From contig CM063254.1 in assembly GCA_032158295.1 (NCBI GenBank), positions 20,226,147-20,290,146 on the forward strand: 64,000 nucleotides of DNA, written 5' to 3'. Shown piece by piece: positions 50,248 through 62,210 of this stretch. How positions within the stretch are numbered: the first letter of the stretch is position 1; each line of letters opens with the position of its first letter. The stretch comes from Pycnopodia helianthoides. Its lineage: Eukaryota; Echinodermata; Asteroidea; Forcipulatida; Asteriidae. The notes beneath the pieces were generated by a model, which worked only from the letters and a program-made list of their open reading frames with translations, was not told the origin of the DNA and made no database searches. The translations under genes and the position numbers were made by a program.

Positions 50248-52854
50248 CTATGGTTTGGTTTTGTTGTCTTCCTCATTGACCACCTCTTCCACATCAACCT
50301 CGGCCCCCTGTTTCACACTTGGCTCATCCCCTTCGCCTTCATCATTTTCCCCTTCGTCGGGGGTCTGCCGCGGGGCCGGGCAGCTCATAGGACGACCTCT
50401 AACATCGAAGTTTGCACGGTATGTGGTGTCGAAACTGAGAGGGCCAGCTGATGAGTGGGGACGGCGCTCTGGACGGCATGACTTAGCTGGAGGGGCTCGC
50501 ACCCCCTTGAAGTGACTAGTGAATGTAGACTCCCCACTAAACGGTGTCTTAGGGTACTGGAACTTCTCAATTATCTGTCAAGAAAAGAGACATCAGTTTT
50601 GTATTAGTGTCCTCTTTTGAATGCGTATTTTGGTGATTTTGAAATAATCATTTTGACTTGTTGGAATCATTGAAATTTTAAGTAATCTAGTTAGGGAGTA
50701 CCTTATAGGATGCTGGTCGTTTGACACCATCCCATGCTATGAATGTGGATCGATACTCGGTTCGATCATCGAATGGTCCAGCCTCACCGGCCCCGAGGTT
50801 ATTGGCGTACTTGTAGGGTGTAGCACGGCACTCTTTCAGAGCATTAGGAATAATGTAACTAGGGTCCTCGAAGTCACTCTGATATTGGAATGGATACGAT
50901 TGAAAGTTAATCAATTTTTGAGTATGATAAATAAAATAGCCTAGATTGATTGACTCGCCTTCAGAAATAAATGAAAATGACGCCTGAACACCGAACCCAC
51001 CTGATATGAAGTGACTAGTTGAAGTTTGGCCCTGTTTGGCTTGTATCCTGGACGGTCTGCCCACGGCAGGTGTTCCCGTTTAGGGAGGGGCCATGCCTGG
51101 TACGCCATCCGTTGAGTAGTTCGATCGTCAAATTCAGAGGCTGAGGAGTAAAATGAACCAACATAACTGCATATCAAGCGCTGTTATGGTGTTAGTGATC
51201 GATCCCTCGGAACGACTGGCTGAGCCGAACATTACTGAAGCAAAATACTTTTAAGTTTAGGCATTATATCTAGATGCAACTGCTAGTAGACTTACCGCTC
51301 GGGCAGTAAACATTCTTCGGCTTGTAACTTTGCTCTTTCTTCACCCCCATATGGGCTGGAAAATCACGGCGAAATATTGTGAGGTCATCAAAAGGAATAC
51401 TGTTAAATTTGTAGTCTTCCTTGGGCTTGAAGGCCTTCACTACTGGGGTTGACTTTGGAGTAAAATCCGCCCGTTGGGTCGTTTCATCTGCGAAAGGTAC
51501 GATGGAAATCAAAGGCTTCTCGACAGGTTTCGTTGACTTAGCCGGTGATGCGTTGCCATGGTGTTTGTAGTCGTCCTGGAAGTACACAATTTGTGGAACC
51601 CTTTTTGTGACACTGAGAAACTATTTTGTAGGACTTATCTAAACTGCTCAGAAGTTATTGATGTAAAGTGGAAATTAATTAATAAGAAAATCTAGAACAA
51701 AACAACATTCCGAATAAAAATAGTGGACGAAAACAGAAATCAACAATTACCTTGACAGTTGTGGTGGCCTGAAACTTTTTTCCAGGATTACTTGTCTTCA
51801 GATTATCTTCAGGAACTTTGACTTTGACTTTAGAATTGTTCAATTCCTCTGGAGTCCAAGTCGTGTACGTCTTCTCATACACAGTCTTACTAATGAATGG
51901 CTCGGGGGAAGCTACCTCCATTTCCTTAGGCTTAAACGGTGCCGGGCGGCTGGCAGTTTTCTTCTTGAAGTCTGTGTCATATGTAGTTTCTGTTAGCATT
52001 TTGGTGGATGGAGATCGGTAACCCTTTTTGTTGCATGATGCTTTCGGACGCTGAGTTGTCTAGTAAAGAGACGAAGTGTTTCTTCATAATTTAAAAGTTC
52101 TGACATTAAAAGTTCTTACAATTTTGAAAGTTCTTATGTTTGAGGCTTAAGAAAACATTATCTTTGAGAACAAGCTCCCACCTTGTGAGACACAAACGTG
52201 CATTGGTTCGTCGTCTTGAGTTTGGGACGGCTGGTCAGGGCTGTTTTCTTGACCGTTGGTCTCATACTCTCCCGCCGTGGCTGCCATGGCCATGCTACAT
52301 ACTCCTATTGTAGGTCACACCAATCGAAATACATATAGAGTTTTAATACAATTAATTGGTAACAATAATGTATGTCAACTCCACAAAAAGGGGCACAATG
52401 GACCTCAGTAGGTCATGCAAAGGATACATTTTTCTTTTATAAAATGTTGTTCAATCTATCATGAATAATTACTTTTAAGCATTTATGTTTACCTCTTGAT
52501 ATTCAGATTGCTTCAGCTGTGCCTGAATTTGGCGAGTACGGATGTTGACGATATCTTTGTTTAAAGTCCGAAGCTGTCGGCTGTAAAAGAAAACAGCAAA
52601 CAAGAAAAAGAAACTTATGGAACCAAGTTATTCGAAATGACAGTATTATAAGATCACTACATGGTGTTTGTTTGTTTGTTTGTTGTTCTTGTTTTGTTCA
52701 AAGCAGAACATAGAGCAATAGCCAGCAGATCTGATGAACTACCGATGAGAACCGCTTAATATTTCCCGAACTTATCAGATTTTGTTTGCAATGCCGGTAA
52801 TATGGAATTATTTAATGATGCACCCGCCTATACTTACTTCTGTGTAACCGTCAT
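50248..52854 (-). CDS. SAXO-like stabiliser of axonemal microtubules, 8 exons
   Basis: Exons (minus): 52854-52838, 52580-52493, 52304-52182, 52059-51751, 51575-51296, 51140-51001, 50878-50702, 50574-50248; phases agree, about 486 residues (human SAXO1 about 474). It is built from repeats of the Mn-module type: a Thr/Tyr-rich core such as FDDRTTQRMAYQAW, FDDLTIFRRDF, FDDRTEYRSTFIAW, SFDTTYRANF, followed by KPxxxYKPK linkers (SYKPKNVYCPSG, GYKPNRAKL). In SAXO and MAP6 proteins such modules bind and stabilise microtubules in cilia, centrioles and flagella. The end is acidic (EGENDEGEGDEP). Basic N-terminus with SEYQEEYVAWPW. Head to head with RNPC3, convergent with TCERG1. SAXO1/SAXO2/other subfamily cannot be decided by eye. 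Confidence 0.82.
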
Positions 52855-53714
52855 TTTGCTCACTTTGTTTCAACAGTTTCTCGGAAACGAAACGAAAGTT
52901 GTGTTGTTCGGCTACTGATGAAGATGTAAACAATATCAAACTAAGTTAAACTAAAACGCAAAGTTGTGCAAACAAAACGTTGGCATGTAGTTTGCATACG
53001 TCACAAAGGATCTTGTCCGTCCAGTTCATAAGAACGCTCTATCTACAAGGCGCGCGTCTTGTCCTTCCTCGTCATCAACGTGCATCATGATCACTGCTCA
53101 TCAATGCACGTGGCTTCGATTCACGACGTCTTGAGTTTGAAGTGGTGTTTGACGATTAAAATAAGAACAATTCTTTGTGGAGAACGTTGAAAACGTCTTT
53201 GAAATAAACTCGAAAAGAAACCTTTAAAAAACTAAAACTGAAAAGAAGGGAAGATGCAAGTTGTTATTGTTATTTTGGCGACAGCTTGCTGTAGAAACCA
53301 TAGTTTATTGAGCTTAATAACAAGTATTTTTTCTAAAAGTACACACTAAAAAACATAATCTTTGTTTTGTGAACTATAATGAACTCATGAAAAATGGGTT
53401 AGGGATAGGGAGGAATGCTTCATGAAAACTGGTAGCAAGTTGGTTTGGGAAAAAGCACATTTTCGAGGGTGCTACTTTCTAAGTAATTAGCAAAAGCTCC
53501 AAACGACTGACCTGCCAAAAATGTTAAAGAAGTCTGAAGTTTAGCTTTCCGATATTATTGATTGTTTTCAAGAGGCTGAGAGACTTTTAAGTATTTTTAA
53601 GAGCATTTTTGAATATAGCATTGGTTGCTATGAGAGTTTAGTTTGGTGCACACGCGTGCAATCAAAACAGCGCCACCTTGTGGTCTTGTTTGGGCATAGA
53701 CTTTTGTTTTCAAC
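52855..53714. other. shared upstream region of SAXO-like gene and RNPC3
   Basis: About 860 bp between two divergent start codons. Contains the X-box on the left. I see no other defendable site, and no open frame of interest. Confidence 0.6.
52876..52888. promoter_or_regulatory. X-box (RFX-type site) upstream of the SAXO-like gene
   Basis: GTTTCTCGGAAAC, a near-palindrome matching RYYNYY-N(1)-RRNRAC. It lies 22 bp upstream of the ATG on the minus strand. RFX factors drive ciliary genes through X-boxes near the start codon, which fits the predicted product. Confidence 0.65.
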
Positions 53715-56700
53715 ATGGCTGCGCCCAGTAAAGAAGGGGACATTTCTGGCCGTGGTTCGCCACAGCACACTCTTATAATTCGTCATCTTCCAAGTTCTAT
53801 GAATTCTGTGGAGAAACAAGACTTTTTAAAGTATTTTGGAGCTGAACATGCCAGAGTCTTGTCCAATTACGGGAGGATGGTGAGTTTAATTTTGCTGGCC
53901 TAGTTTCCGGACACATGTTGCAGCAGTACACTGTGTACACTACAGCTTAGACCCAGTAACTGGGGCGCTGTACTCCTTTTTCAAAATTTTGACATTATCT
54001 GTCGTACTAGCGCCCCAGCGAAACCTACCAAAAATATGGGGAAGTGCAATATTTTCATAAAAAATCAGAGATGTCACACCAAAAATGCCCCAGAATGACG
54101 GAAATACCCAACGAATTCCCTTCAAAACTGCCAACTGGCCTCTCCATATGTTTAAGATGTAACACCAGGCATGAAATTGTACTCACGGAAATTTGTCCGG
54201 CTAAAAAAGGATGATTTTTGAGACATTCCCGGTTTCCGTTGATCATGTTCAGCCATCGTTTTCATGGCACTGCGGGGGTCCTACTAAAAGCCGACAACAC
54301 GCCGACAACAAGTCCAGAGTGCCGACAACACGCCGACAACAAGTTTCAGATACCTTAAAACCAGCAAATAAACCAAGGATTTATTAGAAATATGTGTACT
54401 ATGTAATATTAACAAATATGTGATGGCATAACTTCACGAAAAGTCCGAATTTTTAACCAGAAAAAACACGAAAATACACGGAGTGCGGTCGGACGCCAAC
54501 TTGGCCTAAAAACCGTGTTTCGACCTTTCCATTATGATACGGGGGTAACACATCCGGGGGTGTAGTGATGGCCTAGTAATTATTATGCCAATAGCAATAA
54601 TAAGCCGTGGGATGACGCCCGCCCTCTGTTGTTTTGTAAGCGCTAAATACATTTTACCTGTATCATAATGGAATGGTCGAAACACGGTTTTTAGGCCAAG
54701 ATGGCGTCCGACCACACTCCGTGTATTTTCGTGTTTTTTTCTGGTTAAAAATTCGGACTTTTCGTGAAGTTATGCCATCACATATTTGTTAATATTACAT
54801 AGTACACATATTTCTAATAAATCCTTGGTTTATTTGCTGGTTTTAAGGTATCTGAAACTTGTTGTCGGCGTGTTGTCGGCACTCTGGACTTGTTGTCGGC
54901 GTGTTGTCGGCTTTTAGTAGGACCCCCGCAGTGCCATGAAAACGATGGCTGAACATGATCAACGGAAACCGGGAATGTCTCAAAAATCATCCTTTTTTAG
55001 CCGGACAAATTTCCGTGAGTACAATTTCATGCCTGGTGTTACATCTTAAACATATGGAGAGGCCAGTTGGCAGTTTTGAAGGGAATTCGTTGGGTATTTC
55101 CGTCATTCTGGGGCATTTTTGGTGTGACATCTCTGATTTTTTATGAAAATATTGCACTTCCCCATATTTTTGGTAGGTTTCGCTGGGGCGCTAGTACGAC
55201 AGATAATGTCAAAATTTTGAAAAAGGAGTACAGCGCCCCAGTTACTGGGTCTAACTACAGCTGGGATACAGCTGCAGTAGGATTTGTTAAATTATTATTG
55301 TATAGGCTAATCCTTCTTCATAGGAGTTAAATAAGAGTTGAAGAAGGACATTTTGTAAATCTGTTCATCAGTTACACTTACAAATACAAGTATGCAATAA
55401 CATCAAGAACAGAAAATAAGGCTACAGTACACAAACATTGAACTCTACAGAACTGACTGTCGCCCAGCCTAGGCCCTAGCCCCAGTTTATGTTTTAAACT
55501 TACTTTATAAGTAAGGCTTAAAGAAGTAAAAACCATAATTTTCTTTTTGAATATTATATCGTTTTCATAAGTTGCCTGGAAAATCATTGGGAAACAAAAT
55601 TAGATGTAGGTGTAAAGCCACACCATTTGTATAGCTGCATGAGAAAAGTGATGATTTTCAAATCATATTTTTAGGACTTTTTAACAAAAACAAATTATAT
55701 TAAACCACATTTTGCAAGATATGGGTTGAATTATTACTATTTGCTTTGAAAACAAATGACATCCTCGTTGTTGTGTCTTTGATTATTATTTATTTATTAT
55801 TTTTTTTTTTTCATTGCAAGAATCTGATGTCAGATGAGTTTGTTTGTTTGTAAGAAAATTAAATAATTACAACTGAACTTTTTAGGTAAAATTGTGAGTA
55901 AATCTTTCAAATTTGTTTTGTCTAGAAACATACAGCTTTTGCCTCATTCAAAGACCACAGATCTGCAGCACAGGTAAGTAAATACACTGAAGTTAATACA
56001 ATGGATGTTTTGGTATAATTAATAATTAGTTGAGGCAGCAGTTTGTTGTGAAAAATTTAAAATTGTCCAAATAATTCAGGTTGAAGTTGGGAAGGAGCCT
56101 GCCAGAGACTCAATACTCTTTAAGAATTGTCCTTAAAACATATGAGCAATACAACGATAGCAGTTGGTAATAAAAGTTATTTTTTCTCAGGTTCATATTA
56201 GATTGACTTAATGTTTGATTAATATTTTTTTTTCATTTTCTAGGCCCTTTCCAGATTGCATCAATTGAAAGTCTTGGGTCATACACTTGTGGTGGAATAT
56301 GCCAAAAGTACCTGCAGTATTCCTGAGACTGAGCTTGCTGCAGACACTGAGGACAGGTAAATCAATTCACTGCAAATGGTGTTGAATATAAAGCCAACAA
56401 ACAATTTTCAATGACACCATTTTGGAGGTCAGAATTTCCATCTTGAGCATTTACTGTTTTAACTTGATATCAGTATTCACAATCCTGAACCATTTATAGC
56501 ACTGCATGTTTTTGTCTCTCTTCATATCTTCAGATGTAAGGAAGAGACTATTTCTAGAACAGATGGAGACGGTATGAAAAAAAGCGACAAAGGAGAACGT
56601 GAGACAACAATACTCCAATCAGGGATGAAGGGCCTACATCAAAGGCTAATGGGGTTATCATCTAATCATGGGTAAGTGAAAGAATCAATCAAGACTCAGA

Positions 56701-59700
56701 CAATAGATCAGACACTTTGCAGACATTATCACTGGAAGCCTTCCTGAACCCATAAGAATTAATTCAACAACATTAACTGTATACAGTCTGGACTACCAAT
56801 GGAAATGTTGTTATTGAAATTCAAACAATTTGAATTGTCAAGCCAGTGAAATATTACAAGGTCAGTTTACTCCTAGGAGTAAAACAGAGTATCTTCCTTC
56901 CTTCGCAACACTATGGGATGTAAGAAAAGATTAAGTTGTCATCCCTTTATGTAACCTGTGAAGAAAAACAAGACTTTGTGGCATGTCTTGGCCTGAAGCG
57001 GTTAGAGCATCGGACTCAAGCTCTGGTGTTTCTGATCAGCAGAATGTGGGTTTAAGTCCTGGTCATGGCACTTGTATCCTTGAGCAAGGTGCTTTACCAT
57101 AATTACTTTTCCTTTGGATGGGACATTAAGTCATAGGCCCTGTGTACTAGGGTTGGTAGTGATCGTAAAAGAACCCAGAACATTTATTGAAAAGTAGGAG
57201 TTAACCCCAGTGTTTCTGGTTCACATACAAGCACCCTTGTTTATAGGTTTCCTCAGGCTTGCGGTCTACAGTTCACATTTGAGGCTTCCTTCTTGAAACA
57301 GATCAAGTTTTTCTTCACTCTTAAGCATTGTTGTGATTTATTTTGTTATGCTCAGATTTGATGTTTCTTTGAATCCAACACTTCGTTATCACTACCCTGC
57401 CCCGACTGTAAGCATCTTAACAAATATCATTAATACCTTGGCATCAGCTCCAAAGTTTTACACCCAAGTACTTCACTTGATGAATAAGATGAGTCTACCA
57501 GCCCCATTTGGTCCAGTCACACCCACTCCTCCCCTGGTGAGTCTTCATCGTTCATTTTAATATACCATATGTTCTTTCTTTTAAGCTTTTAAATGATTTT
57601 GAATACTTTGATATTGTTAAATTCCATGTAAAGACCAAGTGAATAGATTGTTGTACAAAACATACACTTCTTGATCTGTAGATTATTTATCAAAATGACA
57701 GGATACAATTGGATGGCAATTTTACAGGTAAGATCAGGTCACAATATTCCCAGTTTTGAATTTGTAATTCATTTGAGTTGTATTCATTATATTCTGTCAG
57801 GCAGAGGATACTGTACAGCAGCCCTCTACTGATGGTAACCAGTCAGTCATGGCTATGGAAGTATCTAGTTCAAGCGACGAGGAGTCAGAAATCGAGAGTG
57901 ATCCAGAAGAAAGAGAAAAGTGAGAATTTTTGCAGTTTCTTCACCTCGTCAGTCTTCATACATTATTTATACGTAAATTATACATAATTTATAAGTTGTT
58001 AATTTATTATTTCTAATTGGCATTATTTTTCAGAACGGAAGAAGTGAGAGCATCCCTTAAAAGACCATTGAAGACAAAGTCATTACACCAACCCAAAAGA
58101 CATAAACTGCAGCCCATTGCACCCCCTAAGAACCCACAGGTTGGCCCTCAATCATCTCAATCCACTAAGGCAGTCAATGTATTTGAACAACCACTAATGT
58201 CAGTGAGCAAGAGAATTGAATTCAAGTTAACAGAGAACATCGGAGGGGGTGTGGACGGCCAAACACAAGCTGTAAAAGGTTAAAAAAGAGTTTTCTTTTT
58301 GGGGTATACTTTATGGAGTAGAAACAGTGTGGTGAATCTTCACTGTTCAAATATAATGTATACTTGCATCTATCTTACACTTATATATATTACTTCCTTT
58401 CTTTGCTTTCTTTGCAGATCAATCAGCGCTTGATGAAATCTATGATTCATCAGTGGCTGACACTTCAGAGTCCTCCAAACAAGTCTCAGGTTTTGGAACA
58501 TTTGAGCATCCAGTGACTGAGAAAGAAGAAGCTTCTTCCAAGAAAGGTTTATATGAAGCAGAAGATGAAGATGAAGATATAGAGGAGGAATTGACTGAGT
58601 TCATTTCCAGAAAGGAGCTTAGAAATAGACTCCCATCACACGGTATGTATCTTAAAATTAAAGTAATCTGGATCCGCTCAAAAGAAAACTAACTTATTTT
58701 TATTATTTTCAAACCAGACATATTGCAGATTGTTTCTGAAAATGTTTGGGTTGAACAAAGAAAAATTGACTAGAGCTGGACTTGAACCTGCGACCTCTGG
58801 ATTAACGTACAGACACTTTACCAACTTGGCTATCTAGCCCTAATGTTGGCGGACTCCTTATTTTGTAAATAACTTTGTTTGGGGTTGCCGTTCAGAAGCC
58901 ATTCAACCTGTAATTGCCGTATAGCCAGGGATCACACACAAGCTTATGATATAACCTTATGTTATAACTTGAGATTGTTTCTGAGGCAGAGATTACTGGT
59001 GATTTTGAGTAACAGTACATATATACGTTTCTTTTTTTTCAGAGATAAAAAGGCATCCAGTATTTAAGCGCTATGAGATGGGAGAACCTACCACAAGGTT
59101 GTACCTCAAAAACCTTGCTAAAACAGTTGAGGACAAAGTAAGTCTAAAAACCTACTCACTCTAGGGAACTTTATTTGCTGCTTTAATTTCAAACACAACA
59201 GCAAGAAATATGAAGTTTTGTATGTGAATGTTGTGTACTAGTGTACATGTACTTAAATTTACTATGGCTTCAAGTCATTGTGAAATGTTAAATATGTTTC
59301 ATTCCTCAAGAAATTATTTTTTGAGATGGTATATAATTTGTGTGTCTGTTTTTTCTGTTCAGGACTTGAAGTATATCTATGGTCGTTATGTGGACTGGAC
59401 ATCGCCAATTGACAAGGACATGTAAGAAAAACATCAATGTGTTCTTAAACACACTCTTCTCTCTAACCATACATCCAGTTTTTCTTCCAATTAACCCCTT
59501 GCAGACGCGAAATGCACCTCTGCAAAATGCGCGTCTACCATTTCCACCATTTTGGGGGTCACATCGTGCAAGGGGTCAATAACAGAAAATTTTTTGTATT
59601 TATGAAACTGTTGACTTTTGATTCTTTCACCTGCAGCTTTTTTTGAGCTGGTACAATTGTCAATGTATTCTTTTCTTGATGGTTCTTTATTTAGGTTTAC

Positions 59701-60618
59701 TATACAGCTGATGACCCAAGGTCGTATGAAAGGTCAAGCCTTTGTTGGTCTACCAAGTGAATTTGCTGCTGAGAAAGCTTTGAAGGACACCAATGGTTAC
59801 ATTCTACAAGGAAAGCCCATCGTGGTGGTATCCTTTGCAACTGCATGCTTTGAAAACTTGTACCTTCAAACTTGTTTTTTCTTGTTGTTAAATAACCTTC
59901 CTGTACATTGGTACCACAGACTTCCACAAAGTATCATATCTTCCAGGCTAGCATTGATGCATGGGTTTATTGTGGTTTGTACTGCTGGTATTATCAGGAA
60001 ACCCCATGGCTTGTGTCCTGTGGACTTAGTCTCCACAGTCTCCTGTGGAATATTGTGGCAAGGGCTGTTTGGGCAGGAGATTGTACCGATCTTATTAGGT
60101 ATAATGAATATCTACTATATCAGAATGTTCAAATGGATTTGAGAAGTTTTTTCCGGGGCCAATTTCATGGCTCTGCTTACTGCCAAATGCTTTGCTAGAT
60201 CACAATTCTTTGCTTACAGGTAAGCACCAAATTTCTGTGCTAGCTGTGTAAGCGAAGAACCTTTGAAATACGCTTGACGTAAGCACGCAATTCTCTGCTT
60301 CCGTAAGCGCTGATTCTTTGCTTATGGTAAGCAGAACCATGAAATTGGGCCCTGTTTTGTTGAAAGTTACATTTATTTACGTTTCAAATCAGAAGATGAT
60401 TAAACGAATCATAGGGTCTGTTGCTCAGGCATTTAATTCATCAAACATTTTGAAGTCGAGTATTATTACCTCATGGCTAACTCGACCTAAAAGAAGCTCA
60501 TGTATATATCATTTGCTTACTTTCCTTAACTGAATTCCATCAGCAATTTGCAAGATCTGCCAAGTTAAAGGAGAAAGAGAAGGAGGCACCTAAGAAGAAG
60601 ACAAGGAGAGAGATTTGA
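53715..60618 (+). CDS. RNPC3: RNPC3, U11/U12-65K protein of the minor spliceosome, 12 exons
   Basis: Exons: 53715-53879, 55926-55973, 56244-56356, 56534-56671, 57356-57536, 57801-57919, 58034-58278, 58418-58642, 59043-59137, 59363-59421, 59695-59827, 60544-60618. All phases agree; about 531 residues (human 517). N-terminal RRM: TLIIRHLP (RNP2) and KHTAFASF (RNP1). Middle: ILTNIINTLASAPKFYTQVL with PAPFGPVTP, a family signature, then acidic and basic linkers with KRIEFKLT. C-terminal RRM: TRLYLKNLA and KGQAFVGL, then PIVVQFARSAK. In the U11/U12 di-snRNP the C-terminal RRM binds U12 snRNA and the N-terminal region contacts the 59K protein, bridging both splice sites of U12-type introns. All its own introns look GT-AG. 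Intron 1 holds a 1.3-kb palindrome. AATAAA at 61066-61071. Confidence 0.97.
53948..55253. mobile_element. Mutator-like fold-back element (near-perfect 1.3-kb palindrome) in RNPC3 intron 1
   Basis: Arms 53948-54540 and 54660-55253 are reverse complements with a handful of mismatches and one base of length difference (an A run). Spacer about 119 bp. Ends TAGACCCAGTAACTGGGG and mirror. It is flanked by a direct 9-bp repeat ACTACAGCT (53939-53947 and 55254-55262). Nine-base target duplications are typical of Mutator-like elements. Inside each arm GCCGACAACACGCCGACAAC is repeated twice. The open frames in the arms (54055-54246 and 54955-55146, encoding the same peptide) are by-products. Confidence 0.93.
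56985..57330 (+). mobile_element. tRNA-derived SINE in RNPC3 intron 4
   Basis: GCGGTTAGAGCATCGGACTC (box A), then GTGGGTTTAAGTCCTGG (box B), then CCTTGAGCAAGGTGCTTTAC, a body motif shared with several deuterostome SINE families I recall. The body ends before the exon 5 acceptor at 57355. Confidence 0.75.
58746..58855 (-). mobile_element. tRNA-derived SINE in RNPC3 intron 8
   Basis: TTGAACAAAGAAAAATTGAC leads into GAGCTGGACTTGAACCTGCG (reverse box B) and TTTACCAACTTGGCTATCTA (reverse box A), followed by GCCCTAATGTTGGCGG. The best-preserved copy of the family also at 18534, 30999 and 31689. Confidence 0.8.
59484..59580. mobile_element. 97-bp fold-back MITE in RNPC3 intron 10
   Basis: TTAACCCCTTGCA at the left and TGCAAGGGGTCAA at the right are inverted. 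No coding capacity. Confidence 0.6.
60155..60352. mobile_element. fold-back MITE in RNPC3 intron 11
   Basis: Termini GGGGCCAATTTCATGGCTCT...GCTTAC and GTAAGC...AACCATGAAATTGGGCC are inverted repeats of about 25 bp with two mismatches. Inside, GTAAGC-containing short repeats recur. Relatives at 42990, 47906 and 48743 in this window show the family is abundant. Shares no transposase. Confidence 0.85.
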
Positions 60619-62210
60619 TGAAGCTTCAGGTCTGGACATTCATCTTTTAGAGGGCAAGGCCATTTTTATTTTGCAAAGGGCACTTCCACTGGAAAATCTT
60701 AAACTCTATGGGAAAATTTTGAAAGGGCACCAAGGTCAAGACCAGGGTCAACAGAGGTCATGGCCTCCGTGTAATTCCAGGCTTGGAGCTTAGCTATTAC
60801 TCAAAGTGTTTAGCGCCACATCCTTGAGGGACTTCCAGCTAAAGGGGCTCGGCTGGATTTTACAAGGCACTAACTTAATGTTAAGATGTGTTTGTAGAAT
60901 TGCCATAGTGATTTGTATTGTGACATCACACTTTGCTTAGCAATTAAGATTGATACACAGTCAAGAGCAATCTTAGCTCTCTGTGAAATCGACATTAGGT
61001 TCTATAAAGCATCTTTACACTTTTCTGCATATAATAATGAGTTTTGAGAACTTCAATTGCATTCAAATAAAGGTATAATTAATAAGAACATTTAAAAAAC
61101 TAAATGTTTACACAAACAAATAGTGTTTGTTAAAATCAAACTGGTTTTAATTGTTTATAAGTGACAGAATACAAATTTTGTTTGTTTTACCCCATGCACA
61201 TATCCTTGTTATTTGATTGGTGGAACACATTTAACATGTCATCCCTATATTTAATATCGTCCTATATGGATAGTTATAGAATGCTCCACAGCTTTATTTC
61301 CAAAATAATCTTTCCCTGCCCATTTGTCCAAATGAGGCATGGATATGTCACGAGGAACAAGGTTGTGTCTACATAGAGTTGTCCATGTTGTTCAAGTTTT
61401 GAGTGTGGGATAGACAAGTTTCCGTGTCTATTTTGTGTTCTATGAAGATAGTTCAAGTGACAAGGATCTTTGTGTGACTTAAATCAAACAAAAATTGAAT
61501 GCATTTTTGTTAGTGCATTGTCACACAATATAAACACTCTGTGAAATCTGGCTTTGCCAAGTGAAATGGAATAGTCCAGGATTATATTCTGCGACAAAGG
61601 ACTCACATGCATCTAAATTTTTATAATATCTGTTGATATGACAATGCACTTTACCAGAAATATTACCGCAACATTTCCTTTTGGAAAATTGATTTTTATT
61701 ATCTGTGTGCATTTGCCAACACTTTTTGAATACTTGAGGAAATAATTATATACAGTCAATTGGTTTTTACAATGTAAAATATTTGTCACTGAGCTTGGAA
61801 ACGCCCTTTAACCATTTCTCTAATCTAGATTTATTTTAACCTCAAGTTGCCCTCATTTAAATCAACACAACCAATCCAAGGCAAGAAGGGGAAATAGTCC
61901 GGCCCTTTTTTGGATGATGATGGATATTACTATTGTTGAATACAGGGGATAAGACAGCTTTAGTAAGAGAGTTTCCTGTCAGTTCATGTTCAGCAAGGTG
62001 TAAATCAGAGTTAAAGAGTGCAAATTAGCATTCTAAACATTACATCACAAACCAGCCATCAACAACCCAACTCATTATGAGTTGACTGCCAAGATGTTTG
62101 GAAAGGGAAATTAGTTTTGGTCAGGTGTCTTAAAGTCTCAAACAATGTAGACTTTTATACTTGTGAGAATAAACTCCAACTTTTTTTCACTTTTCCTTTG
62201 CACAACTTGT
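60619..62210. other. convergent 3' regions of RNPC3 and CFAP206
   Basis: RNPC3 AATAAA at 61066-61071 on the plus strand; a CFAP206 signal (TTTATT read on plus, near 61829) on the other. 60661-60780 resembles part of the 44245 element. No gene seen. Confidence 0.6.

Noticed and set aside
54055..55146. Identical 63-residue frames at 54055-54246 and 54955-55146
   Set aside because: They are the two arms of one palindrome and have no domain, so not genes.
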